From assembly GCA_025517485.1 (NCBI GenBank), contig JAOPKB010000001.1, positions 62,001-126,000 of the forward strand: a DNA stretch of 64,000 nucleotides, in the 5' to 3' direction. Shown piece by piece: positions 8,742 to 17,728 of the stretch; within the stretch, counting starts at the first letter, position 1; the number at the start of each line of letters is the position of its first letter. The notes beneath the pieces are model-generated. The model was not told where the DNA came from and did not search any database. It saw only the letters and a list, made by a program, of their open reading frames with translations. Origin of the DNA: Natronoglomus mannanivorans (GTDB lineage: Archaea; Halobacteriota; Halobacteria; Halobacteriales; Natrialbaceae). The position numbers and the translations under genes were made by a program.

Positions 8742-10409
8742 TCACCGCTGTCGGACAGTCGGCCTCGACGTCGGCGCAACCGAGACCGACCGCGTGTGTG
8801 CTGCGGGCTCGAGGTCGTCCGCACGCAGGACGCGATCGCGCCAGATCGCGTAGCCGGCGAGACTCCACGCGAATCCGGGCGCTCGATCCACGAGGCCGTC
8901 GAGGACGCTGTCGGGGACGAACTCGGGAACCTCGTACCGATCGAAGACGGCCGCGAGCGGTCCGGACGTGAGGAACCGATCGGCCGGGAAGTTCCCGTTC
9001 CCCTTCGGTTTGTGTCGATCGTACTCGGGGTACCACTCCGCGAGCAGTTTCTTCGGGAGGTGTTTCGCCTCCCCGCCGTCCACGTACCGCTCGGGCGAGC
9101 GAACGCCGAGTGCGAGTTCGGCGACTCCCTTCCCCGCGAACGGCATGTACATCTCGCAGCCGCGAGCGAGCCCGGTTTGACGCCACACCGTGCCGGCGTC
9201 CTCGCAAAAGAAGTCGACCCAGTGACCGAGATGCATGTGCTGGGCGTATCGATCCCCCGTCGGTGACGGCACACGTGCCATCGCGTACTCGTACCGGGCT
9301 CGCTGGCGGCGTTCGTATCGCCTGCGCCCGATCGTCTCCACGGCCGACGGGACGTCGGTGTAGGCCGCGAACTGCATCGCCTGCCCGTCGGGGTCGGACG
9401 GGTGGCGCTCGAGTCCGTCGAGGACCGTCCGATGATCGCGAAGCGTATCACCGATCGTCGGCGCGTACCGCAGGTGACGGGTTCGCCAGACGTTGCGCCC
9501 GCGCTCGAGACTCCCGCTGAGACCGAACACTGCGTCGGCGGTCTGGCCGCAGACGAGCGTCCGGGCATCCGTCCCCCGAAAGACGCCGTCGAACGTCGGC
9601 GTCTGCAGCTGGTGGGGCGGCATACCCAACGCGTCGACGGCCGCCTCGAGGCGCTCGAGGTAGTCCGCTTCGGCCATCTCGACGACCTCGTGGTCGGTGT
9701 CGACGAGCTCGCTGGCGGTTCGTGCGTACTCGCTTTCGAAGTCCAGTTCCGGCGTGTCGAAGCTGCCGGTGACGCTCTCGGTCGGGTTGGCGAGATACGG
9801 GTCCAGCACCGTCGAGTCGACGCCCCCGGAGAGCATCAATGTCGAGTCGGCGACGGGTGCACAGACGGCCGACAACACTTCGTCGAGTCTGTCGACCGCG
9901 TCACCGGTCGCAACGGTCGGATCCGGCTCGAGCGTCTCCGTGAGCTCGGTCCGCGGCGTCGTCTCGCCGGGCGTCCACGTGAGCGTCTCTCCGTGACCGA
10001 GCCGGTGGACGCGGTCGACGTAGGAGTTCATCGGCGTCGTTCGGTAGAGCACGTGATCGGCGATCGCTCGGTCGGGGACGACGCGGTCGTCGGGATCCAG
10101 TCGGGCGAGCGCGTTCCTGAAGAGGTCGGTCACCACCGGTTCGCCACTCGAGTCCCGACAGTAGTAGACCTCGTAGGTCGAGGTGATCCCGCGGTGGGCG
10201 CGTATCGTCGGTTCGGTCGTCGCCTCGGAGAGGACCACGACCGTTCCCTCACCGGGAAGCGACGTTGTGAGATCCCGGACCGTCTCGAAGTCACTGCCCT
10301 GTTCGATTGCCGTTCGAAGTTCACGTCTGTGAGTGCCGAAGAGGATCCATCGTCGACTGCCGTGGTCGACGACGTCGGCGTTCGGATTCGCGACGAGTGC
10401 CGTTGGCAT
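8742..10409 (-). CDS. Asparagine synthetase-like protein lacking the glutaminase cysteine
   Basis: A 555-residue AsnB-type protein. The C-terminal ATP-pyrophosphatase domain is clear: SGGVDST at residues 194-200, then DHEVVEMAEADYLE, VCGQTADAVFGL and MYMPFAGKGVAELALG. The N-terminal 160 residues resemble the Ntn amidotransferase domain (YEVYYCRDSSGEPVV, DRVHRLGHGETLTW), but the protein starts MPTALVANP, so the nucleophilic Cys that must follow the initiator Met is missing. It therefore cannot use glutamine in the usual way; ammonia or another amine could be the nucleophile, as in beta-lactam synthetases and lasso peptide cyclases. ATG 10409 is preferred to the GTG two codons upstream. The acyltransferase downstream hints at polymer or glycan modification, which is inference only. 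Confidence 0.82.
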   Translation of the reverse strand: MPTALVANPNADVVDHGSRRWILFGTHRRELRTAIEQGSDFETVRDLTTSLPGEGTVVVLSEATTEPTIRAHRGITSTYEVYYCRDSSGEPVVTDLFRNALARLDPDDRVVPDRAIADHVLYRTTPMNSYVDRVHRLGHGETLTWTPGETTPRTELTETLEPDPTVATGDAVDRLDEVLSAVCAPVADSTLMLSGGVDSTVLDPYLANPTESVTGSFDTPELDFESEYARTASELVDTDHEVVEMAEADYLERLEAAVDALGMPPHQLQTPTFDGVFRGTDARTLVCGQTADAVFGLSGSLERGRNVWRTRHLRYAPTIGDTLRDHRTVLDGLERHPSDPDGQAMQFAAYTDVPSAVETIGRRRYERRQRARYEYAMARVPSPTGDRYAQHMHLGHWVDFFCEDAGTVWRQTGLARGCEMYMPFAGKGVAELALGVRSPERYVDGGEAKHLPKKLLAEWYPEYDRHKPKGNGNFPADRFLTSGPLAAVFDRYEVPEFVPDSVLDGLVDRAPGFAWSLAGYAIWRDRVLRADDLEPAAHTRSVSVAPTSRPTVRQR

Positions 10410-10516
10410 TACCACCGCTAACCCGGGAGAGTGACATTGTAATGGGACTCATACCTCGGCTCTCGTAACAGTCACGGAACCCTACCGGAGGGCGACTGCT
10501 GCCCGAAACTACCCGA

Positions 10517-11866
10517 TCAATCGCCGCGGAGTTCGTTCATGTGATCGATCCGGCGCTGGACGAGATCCGCTTTGCCGATGTCGTGGCGCATGTGCAGTCC
10601 CTCCTCACCGGCGACAGCCAGTGCGTCCTCGGCGATTTCCTCTGCCTCGGCGATCGAGTCGGCGATGCCGACGACGGCGAACGATCGCGACGTGGTGGTG
10701 TAAATCCCGTCCTCTCGGGCGTCCACGCTGGCGTAGTACAGCAGGGCGTCGCCGGCGCTCTCTCGCGAGCCCTGTCCGCTCGAGTCTTCAGTGGCGCCAA
10801 CGGTGCGCGCCACACTCTCTTCGTCGATTTGTACCTTCGCCCCCGCTTCGGGGTCGGTGGGATATCCCTCGGGAACGGCGTACTTGCAGACCGTCGCCTG
10901 CTCGGCGAACTCGAGTTCCGGTACCGACTCGCCGTTGCGGGCCGCGACGAGGACGTCGAGGAAGTCAGTCTCGAGCACCGGCAGGGTGTTCATCGCCTCG
11001 GGGTCGCCGAAGCGGGCGTTGAACTCGACGACCTTCGGTCCCTCCGCGGTCAGCATGAACTGTCCGTAGAGAATCCCCTTGTATCCCTCGAGGGCGTCGA
11101 CGGTCGCCTCGACGATCGAGACGGCCTCCTCGTAGTCGTCGCTGGTCATGAACGGGAGTTCCCGCGTCGCGTCGGAGTACGATCCCATTCCGCCGGTGTT
11201 CGGTCCCTCGTCGCCCTCGTAGGCGCGTTTGTGGTCCTGAACGGCGGGTGCGGTTTCGACGGAGCCGTTGGCGACGAACGCCTGGACCGTGATCTCCTCG
11301 CCGATCAAGCGCTCCTCGAGGACGATCCGGTCGTATTCCGAGTCGCGGATGTACTGCTTGCCCTCCTCGGGCGTGACCTGGTCGCCGATGACCTTGACGC
11401 CCTTCCCGCCCGTGAGCCCGGCGGGCTTGATCACGAGGTCCCCATCGTACTCGTCGATGTACTCGCAGGCAGCTTCGGGATCGTCGAAGGTCTCGTAGTC
11501 CGGACAGCCCGGAATGTCGTGGTCGGTCATGAACCGCCGCTGGAAGGCCTTGTCCGTCTCGATGCGGGCTTGGGCCTGACGCGGTCCGAACGCGTAGACG
11601 CCGGCGGTCTCGAGTGCGTCGACGACGCCCTCGGCGAGCGGTGCTTCGGGGCCGACGACGGCGATGGTCGCGTCGACCTCCTCGGCGTAGTCGACGACTG
11701 CCTCGGGGTCGGTGGTCTCGAGGGTCTCGAACTCGGTCGCGAGTTCGGCGATACCGGGGTTGCGGTTGCCAGCGCAGGCGTACAGGTCGGCCTCGCTGTC
11801 CGCGAGCGCGCGGGCGATCGCGTGTTCTCGCCCGCCGCCGCCGATCAGCAGCACGTTCTCTCGCAT
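10517..11866 (-). CDS. purD: Phosphoribosylamine-glycine ligase (GAR synthetase)
   Basis: A 449-residue ATP-grasp enzyme that joins glycine to phosphoribosylamine in purine synthesis. The start ENVLLIGGGGREHAIARALADS is diagnostic. ATP-grasp features follow: FMTDHDIPGCPDY, VIKPAGLTGGKGVKVI at about 144-159, VLEERLIGEEITVQAFV, and the catalytic region QDHKRAYEGDEGPNTGGMGSYS; metal ligands are in VVEFNARFGDPE. Length is normal for the family with a short insertion (SSGQGSRES) near residue 355. ATG 11866. It is divergent from the XdhC-type gene across a 286-base gap; other purine genes are not adjacent. Confidence 0.96.
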   Translation of the reverse strand: MRENVLLIGGGGREHAIARALADSEADLYACAGNRNPGIAELATEFETLETTDPEAVVDYAEEVDATIAVVGPEAPLAEGVVDALETAGVYAFGPRQAQARIETDKAFQRRFMTDHDIPGCPDYETFDDPEAACEYIDEYDGDLVIKPAGLTGGKGVKVIGDQVTPEEGKQYIRDSEYDRIVLEERLIGEEITVQAFVANGSVETAPAVQDHKRAYEGDEGPNTGGMGSYSDATRELPFMTSDDYEEAVSIVEATVDALEGYKGILYGQFMLTAEGPKVVEFNARFGDPEAMNTLPVLETDFLDVLVAARNGESVPELEFAEQATVCKYAVPEGYPTDPEAGAKVQIDEESVARTVGATEDSSGQGSRESAGDALLYYASVDAREDGIYTTTSRSFAVVGIADSIAEAEEIAEDALAVAGEEGLHMRHDIGKADLVQRRIDHMNELRGD

Positions 11867-12152
11867 GGTCGAAATCGGTACGCACGGTAGTGTAAACGTT
11901 ACCCTTTCTCGGCCCGAAGATAGGCACGTTCGTGTACTGTTTCTGGTCGTCGTCTCTCAGTTCTCGAGCGGTTCCCGTTCGGTAGTCGTCGACCGACTCG
12001 AACTGCCGGCCCGAAACCAGGTCCGTTCTTCCTGAGCCCGGACGTTCTTGGTGACGGCGAGCGAAGCGCGTCTGAAACGGTGGCGTGACCGGCGACCGCC
12101 GTGTCCCGACGGACCGAGACCGCCGGTCGTCGTCGAAGCCGTACAAACAGCA

Positions 12153-13331
12153 ATGACAGACAGTACGTGGACCGACCCGGAATCCGAACTGCTCGAGCGA
12201 ATCCGAGACCGACTCGGGGGCGAGAGCGAAGGCGAAGACGAAGACACGACAGCCGTCCTCGCGACCCTCGTCGACGTCGAGGGCAGCGCCTACCGACGTC
12301 CCGGCGCGAAGATGCTGTTCGACGCCGACGGCGGGGGAACCGGCGCCATTACCGCGGGGTGCCTCGAGGACGAACTCCAGCGGGCGGCGACCGAAGTTCG
12401 CGAGACCGGCCAACCGCGACTCGTGAGCTACGATCTCCGAGAGGACGGCGAATCGGACGTCTGGGGGCTCGGCGTCGGCTGCAATGGCCGCCTCGAGATC
12501 CTCCTCGAGCCGCTCGCGGAGAGCCTTCGACCCGCAGTGACGGCGTTCGACGAGGGACGCGACGTGGCGATCTGCACCGTACTCGCCGACGACGGGCCAC
12601 TCGAGTGCGGCGATCGCGCGTACTACCACCCCGACGAGAGGGGCGGGCGGTTCGACGCCGACAGCGACCCCGCGGACTGGCCGACCGACGCGCTCGACCG
12701 ACCCGCACGAGAACTCGTCGAGCGAGGACGAGGCGATCGACTCGAACGAACCCTCGACGGTCGCCGACTCGAGGTGTTCGTCGACGGCTTCGTCGCTCCT
12801 CCCGAACTCGTGATCTGTGGTGCCGGTCACGACGTAGCTCCGGTCGTCGAACTGGCGGCCGCCGAGTTCCGCGTCACGGTGGTCGGCTTTCGCGGCGCCG
12901 TCGACCTCACCGAGCGGTTCCCCGAGGCCGATCGGACGGTGACGACCTCGCCCGCGCGGCTTCGCGACGCGCTCGAGCTCGACGATCGAACGTACGCAGT
13001 TGTCATGTCCCACAACGTCGTGGACGACCGGCTGGCGGTCGACGAACTCCTCCGCTCGCCCGCGCCGTACGTCGGGTTGCTGGGTCCGCGCGAGCGATTC
13101 GAGGAGATGCGAGCGGCGTTCGGGGCGGAGGGCCGGCAGTTTACGACGGGCGAACTCGAGCGTCTCTACACGCCGATCGGGCTCGATCTCGGCAGTGGCT
13201 CGCCCTACGGCATCGCCCACAGCATCGTCGCGGAGGTGCTGGCGGTCGCGAACGACCGCGAACCCGGCCACCTGTCGGCGCGCGACGGCCCGATCCACGA
13301 GCGAGTCGACGTGGCCGACGGCCGAGAGTAG
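12153..13331 (+). CDS. XdhC/CoxI family molybdenum hydroxylase maturation factor
   Basis: A 392-residue protein. The N-terminal XdhC/CoxI domain contains TLVDVEGSAYRRPGAKML and GAITAGCLEDEL; the C-terminal Rossmann domain begins LVICGAGHDVAPVVELAA and includes VVMSHNVVDDR and YVGLLGPRERFEEM. XdhC-like proteins bind the molybdenum cofactor, help its sulfuration and hand it to xanthine dehydrogenase-type enzymes. The chosen ATG at 12153 (MTDSTWTDPE) begins the conserved region; upstream in-frame codons look like read-through of intergenic sequence. It is followed by the three structural genes of a molybdenum hydroxylase (13481-17272), its probable client. Confidence 0.9.
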   Translation: MTDSTWTDPESELLERIRDRLGGESEGEDEDTTAVLATLVDVEGSAYRRPGAKMLFDADGGGTGAITAGCLEDELQRAATEVRETGQPRLVSYDLREDGESDVWGLGVGCNGRLEILLEPLAESLRPAVTAFDEGRDVAICTVLADDGPLECGDRAYYHPDERGGRFDADSDPADWPTDALDRPARELVERGRGDRLERTLDGRRLEVFVDGFVAPPELVICGAGHDVAPVVELAAAEFRVTVVGFRGAVDLTERFPEADRTVTTSPARLRDALELDDRTYAVVMSHNVVDDRLAVDELLRSPAPYVGLLGPRERFEEMRAAFGAEGRQFTTGELERLYTPIGLDLGSGSPYGIAHSIVAEVLAVANDREPGHLSARDGPIHERVDVADGRE

Positions 13332-13480
13332 TCCGAGCGATCCGGATTACTAGCTCGAATTCCGGCTGTTCTGTGTCCCTACCAAACTGTAATGTAGGTT
13401 CGTGCTGTGTGCCAGCACGAGACGAACTGGGTCGAATCGTCACTCGAGGGGGCGACGGTCGTCCCGGAACATCGAAGGAT

Positions 13481-14020
13481 ATGACAACACACGACATCGA
13501 ACTCACGGTAAACGAGACGGAGGTGGAACTGACCGTCGACTCGCGGACGTTGCTCGTCCACGCGCTGCGCGAGGACTTGGACTACACCGGTCCGAAGGTC
13601 GGTTGTGAGAGCAGCAAGTGCGGGGCGTGTACGGTCGAACTCGACGGCGACGCCGTCAAGTCCTGTACGGTGCTGGCCGTGCAGGCCGACGGCGCGTCCG
13701 TGCGGACGGTCGAGGGATTCGCTGACGGCGACGACCTCCACCCGATCCAGCAACAGTTCAGCGCGGAACACGGCCTCCAGTGTGGTTACTGCACCCCGGG
13801 AATGGTGACGACGACCAAGCACCTGCTCGAGTCCAATCCGGATCCCACCCGCGAGGAGATTCGGACAGCGCTCAAGGGAAACATCTGTCGGTGCACCGGC
13901 TACCAGAACGTCGTGAACGCCGTCGAGTCGGCCGCAGCGGCGCTGGCGGCGGGAGAAGGCGAGAGTGCACCCGACGACGTCGAACTTCAGACCGACTACC
14001 CGACGCCGGGGGAGGACTGA
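13481..14020 (+). CDS. Molybdenum hydroxylase small subunit, two [2Fe-2S] clusters
   Basis: A 179-residue iron-sulfur subunit of the CoxS/XdhA type. The plant-ferredoxin-like N-terminal cluster is bound by Cys42, Cys47, Cys50 and Cys62 (GCESSKCGACTVEL ... KSCT); the C-terminal four-helix cluster by Cys101, Cys104, Cys136 and Cys138 (CGYCTPGM ... NICRCTGYQN). All eight ligands are present. It passes electrons from the molybdopterin subunit to the FAD subunit. ATG at 13481; the next gene starts 8 bases after the stop. A C-terminal acidic extension (GEGESAPDDVELQTD) is halophile-specific. Confidence 0.94.
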   Translation: MTTHDIELTVNETEVELTVDSRTLLVHALREDLDYTGPKVGCESSKCGACTVELDGDAVKSCTVLAVQADGASVRTVEGFADGDDLHPIQQQFSAEHGLQCGYCTPGMVTTTKHLLESNPDPTREEIRTALKGNICRCTGYQNVVNAVESAAAALAAGEGESAPDDVELQTDYPTPGED

Positions 14021-14027
14021 GATCGCA

Positions 14028-14924
14028 ATGTTCCCGCCTCACTTCGACTACCACCGCGCCTCGAGTATCGACGACGCGCTCGACGTGCTCGAGCGCCATC
14101 GCGACGACGATCCCCGAATTCTCGCCGGCGGCCACAGCCTGCTTCCGGATCTGAAGAACGGGCGAGCGAGTCCGGACGTGCTCGTGGATATCGGCGAGAT
14201 AGATGGGCTCCGGGGAATCGAGAGCGGTGTCGACGTCGAGTCTGATACCGACCACGGTACCGGCCAGACGGCGATCGGCGCGCTCACCACGTACGCAGAC
14301 GTCCTCGAGTCCGACCACCTCGAGCGACACGCACCGGTGCTCACCGACGCGACGCGCGTTCTCGCGGACCTGCAGATCCGAAACCGCGGAACGGTCGGGG
14401 GAAACCTCACCGCGGCCGAGCCGGGTGCCGACCTGCCGGCCGCGGCCCTCGCCGCCGACGCGACGATTCACGTGCGAGGACCCGACGGCGAGCGGACGAT
14501 CGACGCCGGGGAATTCCTCGGGGCCGACGGATCCGAATCTGCACTCGGCGAACGCGAACTCGTGACAGAGATACGCGTTCCCCCCAGTCCAACCGGCGGC
14601 TACGCCAAGAAGACCCACCCCGCCTCGGGGTACGCGATGGTCGGCGTCGCGGCCGTCCTCGAGATCGATACCGAGACGATCGCGGACGCCCGCGTCGCGG
14701 CGACCGGCGTCCTCGAGCACGCGGTTCGGCTCACCGCCGTCGAAGACGCGCTCGTCGGCGAACGCGTAGACGAGGCGATCGAGACGGCCGCCGAGCGCGC
14801 CGGCGAGACGATCGATCCGGCGGATGCGCGGTCGGACGACCACGCCTCGGGCGAGTTCCGCGTGCACCTCCTCTCGACGTACGCGGCGCAGGCGCTCGAG
14901 CGGGCGATGGAGGTGGACGCATGA
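14028..14924 (+). CDS. Molybdenum hydroxylase FAD-binding medium subunit
   Basis: A 298-residue subunit of the CoxM/XdhB family. It starts MFPPHFDYHRASSIDDAL and contains the FAD-binding motifs RILAGGHSLLPDLK (about 35-48) and IRNRGTVGGNLTAAEPGADLPAA (about 118-140), in which TVGGN contacts the flavin. The C-terminal CODH_C-like domain ends with FRVHLLSTYAAQALERAM. ATG at 14028 follows the iron-sulfur subunit by 7 bases, and the stop overlaps the start of the large subunit as ATGA (14921-14924), which indicates one transcript and coupled translation. Confidence 0.93.
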   Translation: MFPPHFDYHRASSIDDALDVLERHRDDDPRILAGGHSLLPDLKNGRASPDVLVDIGEIDGLRGIESGVDVESDTDHGTGQTAIGALTTYADVLESDHLERHAPVLTDATRVLADLQIRNRGTVGGNLTAAEPGADLPAAALAADATIHVRGPDGERTIDAGEFLGADGSESALGERELVTEIRVPPSPTGGYAKKTHPASGYAMVGVAAVLEIDTETIADARVAATGVLEHAVRLTAVEDALVGERVDEAIETAAERAGETIDPADARSDDHASGEFRVHLLSTYAAQALERAMEVDA

Positions 14925-17272
14925 CGGGTCCACGTAAGGGAGAGAACGAAAGCGAGGACGAGGCCGGCGGGATCGCCGGTCCCGCCCGTCGAGAGGACGA
15001 GGCGCTGCTCACCGGCCGCGCCGAGTACACCGACGACCTGCGCGATCCGGACGCGGCCCACCTCGCGTTCGTCCGCAGCGAGTACGGACACGCGGAGATC
15101 GAGGGGATCGACGCGACTGCCGCAGCGGAACTCGAGGGCGTCCTCGGCGTCTACACGTGGGACGACGTCGCGGCCTCCGAGAGCCCCGGCGTGCTTCCGA
15201 GTTCGACCGGCTCGCTCGACTGCGAGGTGCCGGCGCACCCGGTGCTCGCCCGCGATCGCGTTCGCTATCAGGGCCAGCCGATCGCCGCCGTCGTTGCCGA
15301 AAACCGGTATCGGGCTCGCGACGCCGTCGACGCGGTCGCCGTCGACTACGACCCGCTCGAGGCGGTCGTCGATTCGGTCGAAGCCACTGCGGAGGGCGCG
15401 CCGACGCTCTTCGACGGCGCACCTGACAACGTCGCCGCGACGACCGACCAGGGCGACCGCGAGGCGACCGAGGACGCGTTCGACGACCCGGAGAACGTCG
15501 TCGACATCGAGTTGGAGAACAACCGACTCATTTCCTCGGCGCTGGAGCCCCGAGCGGCGCTGGCCGAGTACGACGCCGCCGAGGACCGATTCACCGTGAC
15601 GATGACGAGTCAGTCGCCCCACGGCCACCGTCAGAAACTCGCGCACACACTCGGGCTCTCCGAGCGCCAGATCCGGGTGATCTCTCCGAGCGTCGGCGGC
15701 GGCTTCGGCCACAAGGGCCACCACCACCCCGGTGAGGCGATGGCGGCCTGGTGCGCCCGCGACCTCGAGCGCCCGGTGAAGTGGACCGCCACGCGTTCGG
15801 AGAACTACCTCGAGGGTGCCCACGGGAGAGACCATCGGACGACCGCCGAACTCGCGATCGACGACGACGGCGCCATCCGGGGCCTGCGCGTCGAGACCCA
15901 CGCGAACGTCGGCGGCTACGGACTCGACGGCGGCGCGTCGATGCCCGGCTGGTACGGCGGCCTGCTCTCGAGTCAGTACCGCATTCCGGCGATCCACTGC
16001 GAGACCCACGCGGTCTTTACGAACACGGCGCCGGTCCACTCCTACCGCGGTGCGGGCCGGCCGGAGGCGATCTACGTCACCGAGCGGCTCGTCGACGTCG
16101 CGGCGCGCGAGCTCGGAATCGACCCCGTCGAGTTCCGGCGGCGCAACCTGATCGAACCCGACCAGTTCCCCTACGAGACGCCCGTCGGCGCCAGTTACGA
16201 CAGCGGCGACTACGAGCGCGGGCTCGAGGAGGCCCTCGAGCTGGCCGACTACGACGACCTCCGGGCGCGCGGTCGCGACCGCGACGACGGTCGATTGCGG
16301 GGCGTCGGCGTCGCCTGTTACACCGAGTCGACCGGCGGCGGCTTCGAGAGCGGCGTCGTCCGCGTCCACCGCGACGGCGGCGTGACGGTCTCCGCGGGCA
16401 CTCACTCCCACGGGCAGGGCCACGAGACGACTTACGCCAACCTCGTCGCGGACGTCCTCGAGATTCCGACCGACGACATCGACGTGATGGAAGGCGACAG
16501 CGACAGCATCCCGACCGGGACGGGCACGTTCGGAAGTCGGAGTACCATCGTGGGCGGCAGCGCGATCGTCGAGAGCGCCGAGGCGGTGCTGGCGAAAGCC
16601 CGCCGGTTCGCCGCGGACCGACTCGAGGTCGAACCGGACGCGGTCGCGTACGGGGACGGTGAGTTCAGCGTGCGCGATGGGGCCGAGAGCGGGAGCGGTT
16701 CCAGCGCCGACACCGTCTCCTTCGCCGACGTCGCCGGGATGGCCTACGGCTGGGGCGTCCCCGAAGACATGGACCCCGGCCTCGAGGAGACCACGTTCTA
16801 CGAACCCGACGGGACGGCGTACACCTTCGGCACGCACGTCGCCGTCGTCGCGATCGATCCCGAGACCGGTGAGTTGGAACTCGAGCGCTACGTCGCGGTC
16901 GACGACTGCGGCGAGCGACTCGAGCCAACGATCGTCGAGGGGCAGGTCCACGGCGGGGTCGCCCAGGGGATCGGACAGGCGGTCTCCGAGCGGGCGAGCT
17001 ACGACGGCGACGGGACGCTCCTGACGAACTCGCTCGACTCCTACGCCGTCCCGCGGGCCTCCCACCTCCCGGAGATCGAGACCGGGCAGACGGTGACGCC
17101 GAGTCCGCGGAACCCGCTGGGCGTGAAGGGGATCGGCGAGGCGGGCACCATCGCGGCGCCGCCGGCGGTCGTCAACGCGGTCGTGGACGCGCTGGCGCAT
17201 CTCGGGGTTCGGCACGTGGACATGCCGCTGACCGACGAGGCGATCTGGCGGGCGATTCGGGACTCGAAGTAG
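14921..17272 (+). CDS. Molybdenum hydroxylase large (molybdopterin) subunit, form II CoxL-like
   Basis: A 783-residue catalytic subunit of the xanthine dehydrogenase family. The a/b hammerhead domain is at residues 25-150; the cofactor-binding region follows with VGGGFGHKG at about 258-266, the active-site loop SYRGAGR at 374-380 and the catalytic Glu740 in KGIGEAGT. True CO dehydrogenase (form I CoxL) has a cysteine loop of the type AYxCSFR; that cysteine is absent here, so the enzyme is a form II or other aldehyde/purine/aromatic hydroxylase. GHETTYANLVADVLEIP and TGTFGSRST are typical of the family. It forms a tightly packed operon with the FAD and Fe-S subunits and the XdhC-like factor. 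The substrate is unknown. Confidence 0.92.
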   Translation: MTGPRKGENESEDEAGGIAGPARREDEALLTGRAEYTDDLRDPDAAHLAFVRSEYGHAEIEGIDATAAAELEGVLGVYTWDDVAASESPGVLPSSTGSLDCEVPAHPVLARDRVRYQGQPIAAVVAENRYRARDAVDAVAVDYDPLEAVVDSVEATAEGAPTLFDGAPDNVAATTDQGDREATEDAFDDPENVVDIELENNRLISSALEPRAALAEYDAAEDRFTVTMTSQSPHGHRQKLAHTLGLSERQIRVISPSVGGGFGHKGHHHPGEAMAAWCARDLERPVKWTATRSENYLEGAHGRDHRTTAELAIDDDGAIRGLRVETHANVGGYGLDGGASMPGWYGGLLSSQYRIPAIHCETHAVFTNTAPVHSYRGAGRPEAIYVTERLVDVAARELGIDPVEFRRRNLIEPDQFPYETPVGASYDSGDYERGLEEALELADYDDLRARGRDRDDGRLRGVGVACYTESTGGGFESGVVRVHRDGGVTVSAGTHSHGQGHETTYANLVADVLEIPTDDIDVMEGDSDSIPTGTGTFGSRSTIVGGSAIVESAEAVLAKARRFAADRLEVEPDAVAYGDGEFSVRDGAESGSGSSADTVSFADVAGMAYGWGVPEDMDPGLEETTFYEPDGTAYTFGTHVAVVAIDPETGELELERYVAVDDCGERLEPTIVEGQVHGGVAQGIGQAVSERASYDGDGTLLTNSLDSYAVPRASHLPEIETGQTVTPSPRNPLGVKGIGEAGTIAAPPAVVNAVVDALAHLGVRHVDMPLTDEAIWRAIRDSK

Positions 17273-17337
17273 TCTTATCCTTCCCTCTTTGCTTCGATCT
17301 GGTTCGTAACGAGTTCTCCACAACGGTTTAGTACACG

Positions 17338-17353
17338 TGATACAAATTGATAC
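17338..17353. promoter_or_regulatory. Direct repeat over the TA operon promoter
   Basis: TGATAC-AAAT-TGATAC, two six-base direct repeats with a four-base spacer, 16-31 bases before the antitoxin ATG and overlapping the expected TATA position. Plausible autorepression site for the HTH antitoxin; unproven. Confidence 0.4.
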
Positions 17354-17368
17354 GGCACAGGGGAACCC

Positions 17369-17728
17369 ATGCCAATCAGCGCAGACCGATTCGAAAATAT
17401 CGACGACTCCGAGGATCCGAAACCCGGAACGAACGCGGACCGGATTCTCTCCTTTCTCGAACGAAACGCCGACAAAGCCTTTACACAGGGTGAAATTGCG
17501 ACCGCCACAGACGTCACACGGGGATCGGTTGGGCCGACGCTCGTCCGACTCCGTGAAGACGGTCGCGTCGACCACCGGGGGACCTACTGGCGCGTCAGTG
17601 ACTATCTCGAGAGTCTCGACGACGCAACTGCTCACGCGAGCGCGGTCGCCGATTCCCACGAAGCGGAGCCGTTCGAGTACGATGAGTGGATGGAACACGC
17701 GGTCGATCCGCGTGAAGAACGTGAGTGA
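17369..17728 (+). CDS. HTH antitoxin of a MazF-type toxin-antitoxin pair
   Basis: A 119-residue protein. Residues 22-76 are a winged helix (NADRILSFLERNADKAFTQGE, then TATDVTRGSVGPTLVRLRED and HRGTYWRV). The C-terminal 40 residues are acidic and probably disordered (AEPFEYDEWMEHAVDPREERE), as in antitoxins that wrap their toxin. Its stop codon lies inside the start of the PemK/MazF-like gene, giving the overlap usual for these operons. TATA-like sequence and the direct repeat at 17338-17353 lie at the right distance from the ATG at 17369. A MarR-like regulator unrelated to toxin control is the alternative. Confidence 0.75.
   Translation: MPISADRFENIDDSEDPKPGTNADRILSFLERNADKAFTQGEIATATDVTRGSVGPTLVRLREDGRVDHRGTYWRVSDYLESLDDATAHASAVADSHEAEPFEYDEWMEHAVDPREERE

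Noticed and set aside
14921..17272. Aerobic carbon monoxide dehydrogenase
   Set aside because: The active-site loop lacks the cysteine of form I enzymes, so CO oxidation is not supported.
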